Both the position numbers and the translations under genes were made by a program. This document shows, in pieces, positions 1-6,019 of a stretch of DNA of 10,491 nucleotides (position 1 is the stretch's first letter; every line of letters starts with the position of its first letter). Below the pieces are notes generated by a model. That model did not search any database. It was not told where the DNA came from and saw only the letters and a list, made by a program, of their open reading frames with translations. Origin of the DNA: Phycisphaerae bacterium (lineage in GTDB: Bacteria; Planctomycetota; Phycisphaerae; Phycisphaerales; SM1A02); the NCBI GenBank assembly GCA_018663565.1, contig JABJQE010000011.1, positions 1 to 10,491 on the forward strand, in the 5' to 3' direction.

Positions 1-1745
1 ACCTGCCCATCGCCATCGATGTCGCCGGGGCAGACCTCGGGGCAACCAGCGTCCTCACAGCTCACGTTGTCGCCAGCATAACTGCCGAACAATTCGAAGC
101 ACTGGGCCTCAGTCATGGAAGTGCAATACCCCTGCACGCAACAGGCACCCGTGTCATCCGGTTCGACCGGTGGAGGACAGTCATCACAACTGGAGGCCGG
201 CCCGAGCCACTTGCCCAAGTATCCGTTGCATTCCTCCGGCAGTACCTGCACGCACCCGCCATTGGTACAACAGGCGCCGACATAGACCGGGCATTCCTCG
301 GCGAAGATATTGTCGACTATGTCGGTCCAGTCCCCACCGATGTCATCCGGAGAATTGGTGCAGAACACGTTTCTCCCTAGGGCAGCATCGCTATTGTCTG
401 TCCGCAGGCCGCCGCCGTAGGACGCGGCCGAGTTCCCCGAGATCATGCAATCCACGATAAGCGGTGAACTATTCTGAACTGCAATGCCACCGCCAACCTG
501 GTCAGTGGAATTGTTGCGTATCTGGCAGTTGGCGATGGTGGCACTGCTTTCATACAGGCTGATTCCACCACCCCAGAACGTCGCCGTGTTCCCTTCGATC
601 GTGCAATCACTGATGGACCCTGCACAGTTGTACAGGCGAATGGCACCACCGTAGGACTTGCCGCCTGTTGCCGTGTTATTCGCGAAATGACAGCCGGTGA
701 TCCAGGCTCCGTTGCCAACACAATCTAGGCCGCCACCTGATCCCAGTGCGGTGTTCCCCGTGATCACGCAATCGATGAGTGAGATCATCTGACCATCGGC
801 TTTGATACCACCACCACCGCTGGTCAGAGCCGTGTTGCCGGCAACAGTACACCCGTTCAGGATTGCGGTGGCGCTGCCAATTTCTGTATCCAGGTACAGC
901 CCACCACCACGTTCAGCCTGGTTGTTGGTGAATTGGCAGTTCATGAACTTGCTGGCTCCGTAGTTTATGCTGACTGCACCACCATCCTCGGTAGCGATAT
1001 TGCCATCAAAGATGCAATCAACGAACTCCTGTTCACCCGAATCAATGTGGACTCCACCGCCAGCGCGGCCAGAGGTGTTGTTGGTGATCGTGCAACCACG
1101 GATCGGGGGGAGTTTTATTCCAAGCCGCATGCCGCCACCCACCTGGGTCGTATGATTGCCCGAAATCAAGCAGTCTGAAATGATCGGCGCGACACCCGGG
1201 CTGAATGCAGAGATGCCTGCACCAGTACCCCAGTCGCCGGTCCCAGTATTGTTCGTAATCGTGCATCCCGAGATGATCGGGCTGGCACCTTCATAGCAGC
1301 AGATCCCGGCGCCATAACCCGTGCCCGTGTTACTCGTGATCACGCAATTCAGTATCGAAGGACTGGCGCCGTGGCACCATACGCCGCCACCGTTGATGTC
1401 GAACCCACCGGTGTTGCAGTCACGGATCGTAAAACCATCGATGACCGTCTCGTTCGTCTCACCATTGGTGAATGAACAACCACGCCACTGCCCGCTGCCG
1501 TCGATGACGGCGGACCCAGCACCATCAATGGCCAGAAGCGTGATGGCCTTGCCCTTGGTGTTGACGATGAAGCCATCATGGACATCCGTGTAGATGCCGG
1601 CTCGTACATGAATTTCGTCGCCATCGGAGGACGCATCAATAGCAGTTTGAATGCTGGCGTAGTCATCAGGCACGGTGATGGTTACAGCCCAAGTCGTTCC
1701 AGCCAAGGCCAACGTGGCAACGATAGAAGTGCAGATAGTGCGCAT
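1..1745 (-). CDS. Secreted right-handed beta-helix repeat protein with Cys-rich modules and start of a dockerin-like tail (C-terminus cut by window edge)
   Basis: The frame is open from ATG at 1745 to the window edge, giving 581 complete codons. Residues 1-20 form a signal peptide (MRTICTSIV start, hydrophobic core, likely cut after TWA). Residues 21-55 (VPDDYASIQTAID, then VRAGIYTD) match the usual N-terminal cap of pectin-lyase-like parallel beta-helices. Residues about 100-460 hold some 14 coils of about 20-30 residues with a repeated (D/N)C-x-I-x-x-NT...GGG pattern, typical of surface beta-helix proteins. Two cysteine-rich modules follow (490-524 and 533-569), then PGDIDGDGQ at 573-581, the first calcium loop of a dockerin-like tail lying outside the window. 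Start choice: AGGAG at 1757-1761 and a strong promoter precede this ATG. No polysaccharide-lyase catalytic residues can be assigned, so a binding or structural surface role is more likely than enzymatic activity; this is inference. Confidence 0.88.
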   Translation of the reverse strand, partial: MRTICTSIVATLALAGTTWAVTITVPDDYASIQTAIDASSDGDEIHVRAGIYTDVHDGFIVNTKGKAITLLAIDGAGSAVIDGSGQWRGCSFTNGETNETVIDGFTIRDCNTGGFDINGGGVWCHGASPSILNCVITSNTGTGYGAGICCYEGASPIISGCTITNNTGTGDWGTGAGISAFSPGVAPIISDCLISGNHTTQVGGGMRLGIKLPPIRGCTITNNTSGRAGGGVHIDSGEQEFVDCIFDGNIATEDGGAVSINYGASKFMNCQFTNNQAERGGGLYLDTEIGSATAILNGCTVAGNTALTSGGGGIKADGQMISLIDCVITGNTALGSGGGLDCVGNGAWITGCHFANNTATGGKSYGGAIRLYNCAGSISDCTIEGNTATFWGGGISLYESSATIANCQIRNNSTDQVGGGIAVQNSSPLIVDCMISGNSAASYGGGLRTDNSDAALGRNVFCTNSPDDIGGDWTDIVDNIFAEECPVYVGACCTNGGCVQVLPEECNGYLGKWLGPASSCDDCPPPVEPDDTGACCVQGYCTSMTEAQCFELFGSYAGDNVSCEDAGCPEVCPGDIDGDGQ

Positions 1746-1765
1746 TGGGTTCCTCTCTCCTACAG

Positions 1766-1780
1766 GCGACCTGAAGCCGC
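1766..1780 (-). promoter_or_regulatory. 5'-end mRNA hairpin of gene 1 leader
   Basis: The minus strand reads GCGGCT-TCA-GGTCGC, a 6-bp stem (two G.U pairs) with a 3-nt loop, a few bases after the predicted transcription start and before the ribosome binding site AGGAG (1757-1761). The same hairpin with compensating base changes precedes genes 4, 5 and 6. A stem at the very 5' end of an mRNA often slows decay; that role is inferred. Confidence 0.6.
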
Positions 1781-1789
1781 ACAAGGTCC

Positions 1790-1818
1790 ATTAGAGCGTG
1801 GGCCATAGGGCAGGTCAA
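1790..1818 (-). promoter_or_regulatory. Sigma70-type promoter of gene 1
   Basis: On the minus strand the -35 box TTGACC (1813-1818) and -10 box TCTAAT (1790-1795) are separated by exactly 17 bases. The same two boxes and spacing occur before genes 4, 5 and 6 while the spacer varies, which supports function. A CCTATAGA motif lies just upstream of the -35 box (1828-1835). Confidence 0.8.
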
Positions 1819-1879
1819 CAACTGTGCCTATAGATGGTCTTGCGTACCTCTTCAGGAGCAATGCACCGCCATCTCATCA

Positions 1880-1909
1880 ACAACACCCCCGTGAATACGG
1901 AGGTGCTGT
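1880..1909 (-). terminator. Hairpin repeat copy 1, probable terminator of gene 2
   Basis: Read on the minus strand, ACAGCACCTCCGT and ACGGGGGTGTTGT form a continuous 13-bp stem with two G.U pairs and an ATTC loop; read on the plus strand the same positions give A.C mismatches. It lies about 61 nt after the stop of gene 2 and is followed by the moderately U-rich run TTGTTGATG. There is no clean U-tract, so it may be a weak terminator or a 3'-end protecting stem. Confidence 0.6.
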
Positions 1910-1970
1910 GGGGTTGTGGGGAAGGATCTTGGACAGGCATCCGGCAATTTGTATGCAACCTGCATCGGAT

Positions 1971-2885
1971 TTAACCGCGGAACTTCGGTTCGGGTAGCCC
2001 TTTGACGCCGAGCCCGTGAATTGCAAAGAGGCTTCCCGGCCGTGGGTGCTTTGCCAGTTGCTCCGGGGTCACGAAGGTCTGTTGTGATGTGACGAATAGC
2101 GTTTCGTAGTTGTCTCCGCCAAAGGTCACACAGGTTGGACTGGGAATTGGCATGTGGATTTCCCGATCGATTCTGCCCAGAGGATCGATACGAAGAATCT
2201 TCCCTCCCATGTTCAAGGCGAACCAGTAATACCCTTCTGCATCAACCGTCGCACCGTCGATAATTCCAGGCTTTCGATCCTCAAGTGAGAGAAGCAGTCT
2301 GCGATTGTCAATGCGGCCCTCGTCAATATCAAAGTCGAAGACATAGACCGCGTTTCCTTTCGTATCGCCGAAATACATCCGAGTGTCATCCGGGGAAAAA
2401 GCGATTCCATTGCTGCACACAAAGGAAAAGTCTTCTGCGCATTTGTGGCATGTAAGATCAGGATCGAAGCGATAGATGTACGACGATTTGTCTTTCAGTT
2501 GACAATCCATGCTGCCGCACCAATAGCGTCCACGACGGTCAATCTTCCCATCGTTCAACCGGCTGTGTGGGTTGTTCTCCTCGGGATCAGCGATCTACTC
2601 GATGCGGCCGGTATCCAAATCGATCGTGCAAAAACCTGTATTTGTGCCGGCGATCAATCCACCGCTTGCCCGAAAGCCAAAGGAACCTACTTGTTGGGGC
2701 ATACGCCAAACGTCCTGCTGCCGGGTCACGACATTCAATCGCTTTATCGACGGCCAACGTGAGCCGGCCAACTCCATGGAAGGCCCCGCGTGATCGGACC
2801 AGTAGACGGAGGTTTCCTCTGGGGACCAGAGCGGCGACTCTCCTAGGCCATCATTGCATTCCCAAAGACATTCGATTTCGAGCAT
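1971..2885 (-). pseudogene. SMP-30/gluconolactonase/LRE family protein, interrupted by an in-frame TAG
   Basis: The frame runs 305 codons from ATG at 2885 (AAGGAA 6 nt upstream) to TAA at 1971-1973, with one TAG at codon 97 (2595-2597). Both sides stay in frame and align with the six-bladed SMP-30/regucalcin propeller. N-terminal LGESPLW supplies the metal-ligand Glu16; RLNDGK (109-114) holds Asn111; SNGIAFSPD holds Asn159; IDGATVD holds Asp210. Family length is about 300, so nothing else is missing. Known members are soluble lactonases (gluconolactonase, regucalcin) using a divalent metal. There is no signal peptide, unlike the neighbours. As written the product ends at residue 96, before most ligands; restart at the TTG of codon 110 would give a 195-residue piece lacking the first blades. 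Genes 4-6 end in TAG, so readthrough is unlikely to be routine. It is either a very recent nonsense mutation or a one-base sequence error. A CHKC motif lies at 146-149. Confidence 0.85.
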
Positions 2886-2909
2886 CGCATTTCCTTGCGG
2901 ACAACAATC

Positions 2910-2938
2910 ATGAGAGAGATGTCCATGGGGAAGGTTAA
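2910..2938 (-). promoter_or_regulatory. Degenerate copy of the shared promoter, upstream of gene 2
   Basis: The minus strand reads TTAACC (2933-2938), a 17-base spacer, then TCTCAT (2910-2915). Each box differs by one base from the TTGACC and TCTAAT boxes of genes 1, 4, 5 and 6, spacing is the same, and the spacer begins with the same TTCCC as genes 5 and 6. The leader that follows is only 24 nt and has no hairpin. It looks like a weakened relative of the same promoter. Confidence 0.45.
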
Positions 2939-2948
2939 CGCCAAATCA

Positions 2949-2978
2949 ACAACACTCCCGTGAATACGGAGGTGCTGT
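2949..2978 (-). repeat. Hairpin repeat copy 2, in the divergent region between genes 2 and 3
   Basis: This is the same 30-nt hairpin as at 1880-1909, 4751-4778 and 8956-8985, here with one stem mismatch (C opposite A) because the arm reads ACGGGAGTG on the minus strand. It lies 5' of both flanking genes, so it cannot terminate either. The flank GTGCTGTGGGGTCCCGGG is shared with the copy at 8956-8985, so the repeated unit is longer than the hairpin. Confidence 0.7.
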
Positions 2979-2999
2979 GGGGTCCCGGGAGGTTTTCTG

Positions 3000-3005
3000 G
3001 ATAAT
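3000..3005 (+). promoter_or_regulatory. Possible -10 box for gene 3
   Basis: GATAAT lies about 40 nt before the start of gene 3 and differs from TATAAT by one base. No good -35 box is found 16-18 bases upstream, where the hairpin repeat flank lies. This is a weak call. Confidence 0.25.
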
Positions 3006-3046
3006 GCCTCATTTGGAGAGGCAGCGAAACTTCAACGGGCATTAGG

Positions 3047-4690
3047 ATGACGAGCATGTTTGCCACTGTGACAGCAGTTGTCCTGGGTGTTCTTATAGCA
3101 ACCCCACCCGTTCCCTTCATTGATTCCGTTGCGCCGCCATCGGGCACCATCGGCAGTGAAGTGACGATTCACGGAAATGGATTCAGTTCGAATATCGAGG
3201 ACAACCAGATCTGCTTTGGTGAGATCGAAGCGCAAGTCATCTTTGCGTCTGCAGAACAACTCATCGTCACAGTGCCTGGTTCGATTCGATACGCGCCCAT
3301 TACAGTCCACGCCAATGGCCTGATGGGACGATCATCAGAACGGTTTAATGTGACATTCAATGCAACTGAAGAATTCCAGATGCTCCATCTGGAGGATCAG
3401 ATGCACAGTCAGTACCTCGGAGACGCTGTCACGAGCATCGCCATGGGTGATATGAACCGCGACGGAGTCGCGGACATTGTGACGACCGAACGGCAACACG
3501 TTCGCATCTACGAGGTTGAATTTGATGCAGAGAGAATGATCACGATCGAGCGTAGCTTGTCGATGAACTATGGATTAGGCCCTTGGGCACAACCGCATGA
3601 TGTTGTGCTGGGTGATCTCAATGGCGATGGAAGATTGGACATCGTGGCATCGGAATACGGTGATGTAACAGATGACTTTGACTCCAACACCTGTATCTTC
3701 ATCAACGTTGGCACGAACGAATCGTTCGCATTCAATCCTCCGATCACTCTTTCCGGTGACGGCTACGAGGGGTATGCCCAGCTCCAAGACATGAATGGAG
3801 ATGGCAAGCTTGATATCGTGACAACCAGAACGAATTGGCATCAGATGGGGGTGTACCTGAATACGACGCAGGGTGCGACGGTGAGCTTTGCTCCTAAGAT
3901 GATTGTTGATGCCCATGTCGACCCGCGACCGGAATACGCCGACTTCAATGGAGACGGACTCGTCGACGTTGTTTCATCAGGATATAACCGTGACGTTCTC
4001 GTTTACTTCAATACATCAACGGAAGATATGATTGTGCTGGAGCATGCCTTGACCATCGAAGCAGGCGGTGTCGAAGACCCACAGTATGACTACGAATGGT
4101 CAACGTATGCACCCAGGCTTGCGGATATCGACGGAGACGGATTGCTAGACATCATTACTCGGCAGGGCTGCTTTGGCTGTTCACCAAATGGCATATCAGT
4201 ACAGCGGAACACCAGTACTGAGAAAGCGATGAGTTTTGCGTATGAGTTTGAGGACTATTACCTCTTTGAGTCGCAGTCGAAACCGTTGCGAATCGAAGTT
4301 GCAGATTTGAACGGCGATGGAAAGTCCGACCTTGTGACGGTGGATTGGTCCGGTGGTCTTTCCATCATTATGAATGACAGCACTCCAGGAAATATTGTGC
4401 TGCAGGACCAGATGATCGTCGGTGTGGGCCAGTTTCCATTGCCACTGGTCATGTGTGATTTGAATATGGACATGACTCCCGATTTTGTCGTTGGAAATCG
4501 TGAACTCGAAGGCATGCGCATCGTGCACAACTTCCTCCCGGTTGATGCGTGCGTGCTCGATGCGGATATCACCGGCGATGGAGTAGTCGATGTCAGTGAT
4601 CTGCTCGGTGTGATTGAAGGATGGGGCAATCCCTACAACGCCAACGATCTGTTGTTGGTCCTCTCGGAGTGGGGCAGTACCTGCCCCTGA
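3047..4690 (+). CDS. Secreted IPT/TIG plus FG-GAP/VCBS beta-propeller protein with dockerin-like tail
   Basis: This is a 547-residue protein. Residues 1-20 are hydrophobic and resemble a signal peptide but lack a positive charge and differ from the MRxICTSIV type of the neighbours. Residues 22-104 form an IPT/TIG immunoglobulin-like domain (PFIDSVAPPSGTIGSEVTI, then HGNGF). Calcium loops of the FG-GAP/VCBS type begin at D135, D190, D248, D299, D360, D420 and D471 (for example DLNGDGRLDIV), 51-61 residues apart, which suggests a seven-bladed integrin-like propeller; the last (DLNMDMTPDFV) is degenerate. Residues 504-547 form a dockerin-like tail ending WGSTCP, whose second half (NPYNANDLLLVL) has lost its calcium loop. 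AGGA at 3044-3047 lies 8 nt before a second ATG at 3056 and directly abuts the first, so 3056 may be the real start. Role is likely extracellular binding or adhesion; the ligand is unknown. It is the only plus-strand gene here and lacks the shared leader cassette. Confidence 0.9.
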   Translation: MTSMFATVTAVVLGVLIATPPVPFIDSVAPPSGTIGSEVTIHGNGFSSNIEDNQICFGEIEAQVIFASAEQLIVTVPGSIRYAPITVHANGLMGRSSERFNVTFNATEEFQMLHLEDQMHSQYLGDAVTSIAMGDMNRDGVADIVTTERQHVRIYEVEFDAERMITIERSLSMNYGLGPWAQPHDVVLGDLNGDGRLDIVASEYGDVTDDFDSNTCIFINVGTNESFAFNPPITLSGDGYEGYAQLQDMNGDGKLDIVTTRTNWHQMGVYLNTTQGATVSFAPKMIVDAHVDPRPEYADFNGDGLVDVVSSGYNRDVLVYFNTSTEDMIVLEHALTIEAGGVEDPQYDYEWSTYAPRLADIDGDGLLDIITRQGCFGCSPNGISVQRNTSTEKAMSFAYEFEDYYLFESQSKPLRIEVADLNGDGKSDLVTVDWSGGLSIIMNDSTPGNIVLQDQMIVGVGQFPLPLVMCDLNMDMTPDFVVGNRELEGMRIVHNFLPVDACVLDADITGDGVVDVSDLLGVIEGWGNPYNANDLLLVLSEWGSTCP

Positions 4691-4750
4691 CCAGTCGCTT
4701 CCATATAGATGGCGAATCAGCCTACATCTGAGTGACGCATCACTCAACAC

Positions 4751-4778
4751 CAACACCCCCGTGAATACGGAGGTGCTG
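4751..4778 (-). terminator. Hairpin repeat copy 3, probable terminator between convergent genes 3 and 4
   Basis: The minus strand forms CACCTCCGT-ATTC-ACGGGGGTG, extended outward by three more pairs (12 bp in all). It lies 36 nt after the stop of gene 4 and 60 nt after the stop of gene 3, followed on the minus strand by TTGGTGTTG. As plus-strand RNA it has C.A mismatches, so it fits gene 4 best but could also slow transcripts from gene 3. Confidence 0.6.
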
Positions 4779-4814
4779 TGCTTTAAGTAGATGGTGGGTT
4801 GTGGTGGGGGACTA

Positions 4815-5900
4815 CTAAGGACAAGCGCCCCAGTTGCCAAGCATACTCAACAGATCATCCATGTTGACGTACCCGTCGCCGTTGGTGTCGCCTTCGCAGT
4901 ACTCTGGGCAGTCGTCACAACTGCCTTGAAGTGCCCAGGATCCACCAAGTTCGCCACAGTCGGTTTCAGTCAGTACATCACAGCCTGTGACGAGGCAGCA
5001 CGATCCTCCGGGGCCATCAATGATTTTGAGCGTTATCGTGCCCATCAGAAAGCCTGATGCATCAGGATTGACGTTGTTCGCATCAAATGGTTGGCCAGGA
5101 AGCCCGATATATTGGCTGTAAGTTAAACGCAGCACAAACGGCCCACCTTGATCAGTTGCATTCAGATCCTGCCAAACTGGCACGTGTGTGAGTTTGGTGG
5201 GGCCTATGGCTTGCATGCCGTTACCACTGTAATGCTGACTCGGATCTAATGGATCAACAACAAACAGTGTTGCTTCACCCTGGTCGACAATGCCGTTTTC
5301 ATTGCTGTCAAACCATTCGAGCCCAACAAGCGCAAGCGAATGGCCATCACCGTGTGCCCAGACGATTTCCAAGACGACAGCGGCCCCAGCCTCGAGCCAT
5401 CTGTGCAACTGTTCTATGTTGGGCGTGCTTGCTATGAGCCACTCTGGGACTTCATGGTCACCGTCCTCCCGTGAATTCGGTACGGGAGCAGTAAGCCCTT
5501 GATATGACGTTGCCAAAGGCCCCGCGCCGGTATAGTTGAGGTAGTCTTGGAGTCCGAATATATGGTCTTCTCCGGAAGTGCCATCTGAAGGCTGGGTGTT
5601 CATGAATTGCGCCGACCGCAATAGGAGTGCGGTTGCAGTCCATCCACTGTATTCGCTACCCACAATCTCAACGTCGCCAAGTTTCGCTTCGTATTGCTTC
5701 TGGGCATACACGAAGCAATTCGTCCAAGTTGTCGGAACGCAACTATCTTGATCAACGTCATAGTTTGGCTTGGGAAGGTCGTAAGACAGACCCAATTGCC
5801 ATAGGTATCCGTAGTCGTTGGCATCGTTCATCGAATACAGATCTGCGGTCGCTGAGCCAGCAAGGCTCAGCGCAGCAGCAGCAGTAATCAGATATCGCAT
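4815..5900 (-). CDS. Secreted C39-like cysteine-peptidase-fold protein with Cys-rich module and dockerin-like tail
   Basis: The protein has 361 residues from ATG at 5900, chosen because AGGAG, the 5' hairpin and the promoter lie directly upstream; an in-frame extension upstream would overlap the promoter. Residues 1-19 are a signal peptide (MRYLITAAAALSLAG, cut after ATA). The body (20-295) has the pattern of a papain-like C39-type fold: Gln51 and Cys54 in DQDSCVPTTWTNC, His187 in GDGHSLALVGLEW, Asp216 in VVDPLDP. These fit an oxyanion Gln, nucleophile Cys, His and Asp set. Overall family similarity is distant, so activity is inferred. EF-hand-like DSNENGIVD (198-206) sits in a loop after the His strand. 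A cysteine-rich module (299-332) and a single dockerin-like motif (336-361, EGDTNGDGYVNMDDLL, ending WGACP) follow. The stop is TAG. It lies downstream of gene 5 with no hairpin terminator between them but has its own promoter. Alternatively it could be an inactive fold member. Confidence 0.85.
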   Translation of the reverse strand: MRYLITAAAALSLAGSATADLYSMNDANDYGYLWQLGLSYDLPKPNYDVDQDSCVPTTWTNCFVYAQKQYEAKLGDVEIVGSEYSGWTATALLLRSAQFMNTQPSDGTSGEDHIFGLQDYLNYTGAGPLATSYQGLTAPVPNSREDGDHEVPEWLIASTPNIEQLHRWLEAGAAVVLEIVWAHGDGHSLALVGLEWFDSNENGIVDQGEATLFVVDPLDPSQHYSGNGMQAIGPTKLTHVPVWQDLNATDQGGPFVLRLTYSQYIGLPGQPFDANNVNPDASGFLMGTITLKIIDGPGGSCCLVTGCDVLTETDCGELGGSWALQGSCDDCPEYCEGDTNGDGYVNMDDLLSMLGNWGACP

Positions 5901-5919
5901 TGGTTTCCCTCTCCTACAG

Positions 5920-5934
5920 ACGACCCGAGGCCGC
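5920..5934 (-). promoter_or_regulatory. 5'-end mRNA hairpin of gene 4 leader
   Basis: The minus strand reads GCGGCC-TCG-GGTCGT, a fully paired 6-bp stem (two G.U) with a 3-nt loop. It lies at the same place relative to promoter and ribosome binding site as in genes 1, 5 and 6. Confidence 0.6.
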
Positions 5935-5943
5935 ACAAGTCCC

Positions 5944-5972
5944 ATTAGAGAGGGGAGTGCAGGGGAGGTCAA
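5944..5972 (-). promoter_or_regulatory. Sigma70-type promoter of gene 4
   Basis: TTGACC (5967-5972), 17-base spacer, TCTAAT (5944-5949) on the minus strand. The boxes are identical to those of genes 1, 5 and 6. The palindrome TCTATAGA lies just upstream (5981-5988). Confidence 0.8.
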
Positions 5973-6019
5973 CAACTGTTTCTATAGATCAATGTCGAAT
6001 AGATGGCAGACAGCATGAA

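Larger units (their letters stand above)
1719..1883 (-). repeat. Leader cassette, copy 1 (upstream block, promoter, 5'UTR, signal-peptide start)
   Basis: This stretch is nearly the same as 8795-8959 and as 10362-10491 (the last is cut by the window edge), and its promoter and UTR part recurs at 5901-5989. It covers the first nine codons of gene 1, the ribosome binding site, the hairpin, the promoter and about 60 further noncoding bases (1826-1883), whose match to 8900-8959 is broken by only a few substitutions. The downstream proteins are unrelated, so the cassette has been copied apart from the gene bodies. Confidence 0.8.
5901..5989 (-). repeat. Leader cassette, partial copy (gene 4)
   Basis: It shares ribosome binding site, hairpin, promoter and the TCTATAGA motif (5981-5988) with the leaders of genes 1, 5 and 6. 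Similarity stops at about 5989, only 30 nt from the stop of gene 5, so the further upstream block and the hairpin terminator present at the other copies are absent. The signal-peptide codons after the ATG also differ from the other three. Confidence 0.7.

Noticed and set aside
1..1745. Pectate lyase activity for gene 1
   Set aside because: The beta-helix fold is clear, but no lyase calcium-site or catalytic Arg/Lys pattern can be identified; the same fold is common in non-enzymatic surface proteins.
2595..2597. Amber recoding or an alternative genetic code as explanation of the TAG in gene 2
   Set aside because: Genes 4, 5 and 6 end at TAG exactly after the expected C-termini, so TAG acts as stop here.
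4196..4840. 214-codon minus-strand frame overlapping the end of gene 3
   Set aside because: It is antisense to a clear propeller and dockerin-like gene and its start region runs through the hairpin repeat.
5901..5975. N-terminal extension of gene 4 starting at a TTG at 5975
   Set aside because: The extension would begin in the -35 region and its codons are the promoter and 5'UTR hairpin. The ATG at 5900 has a ribosome binding site and a signal peptide directly after it.
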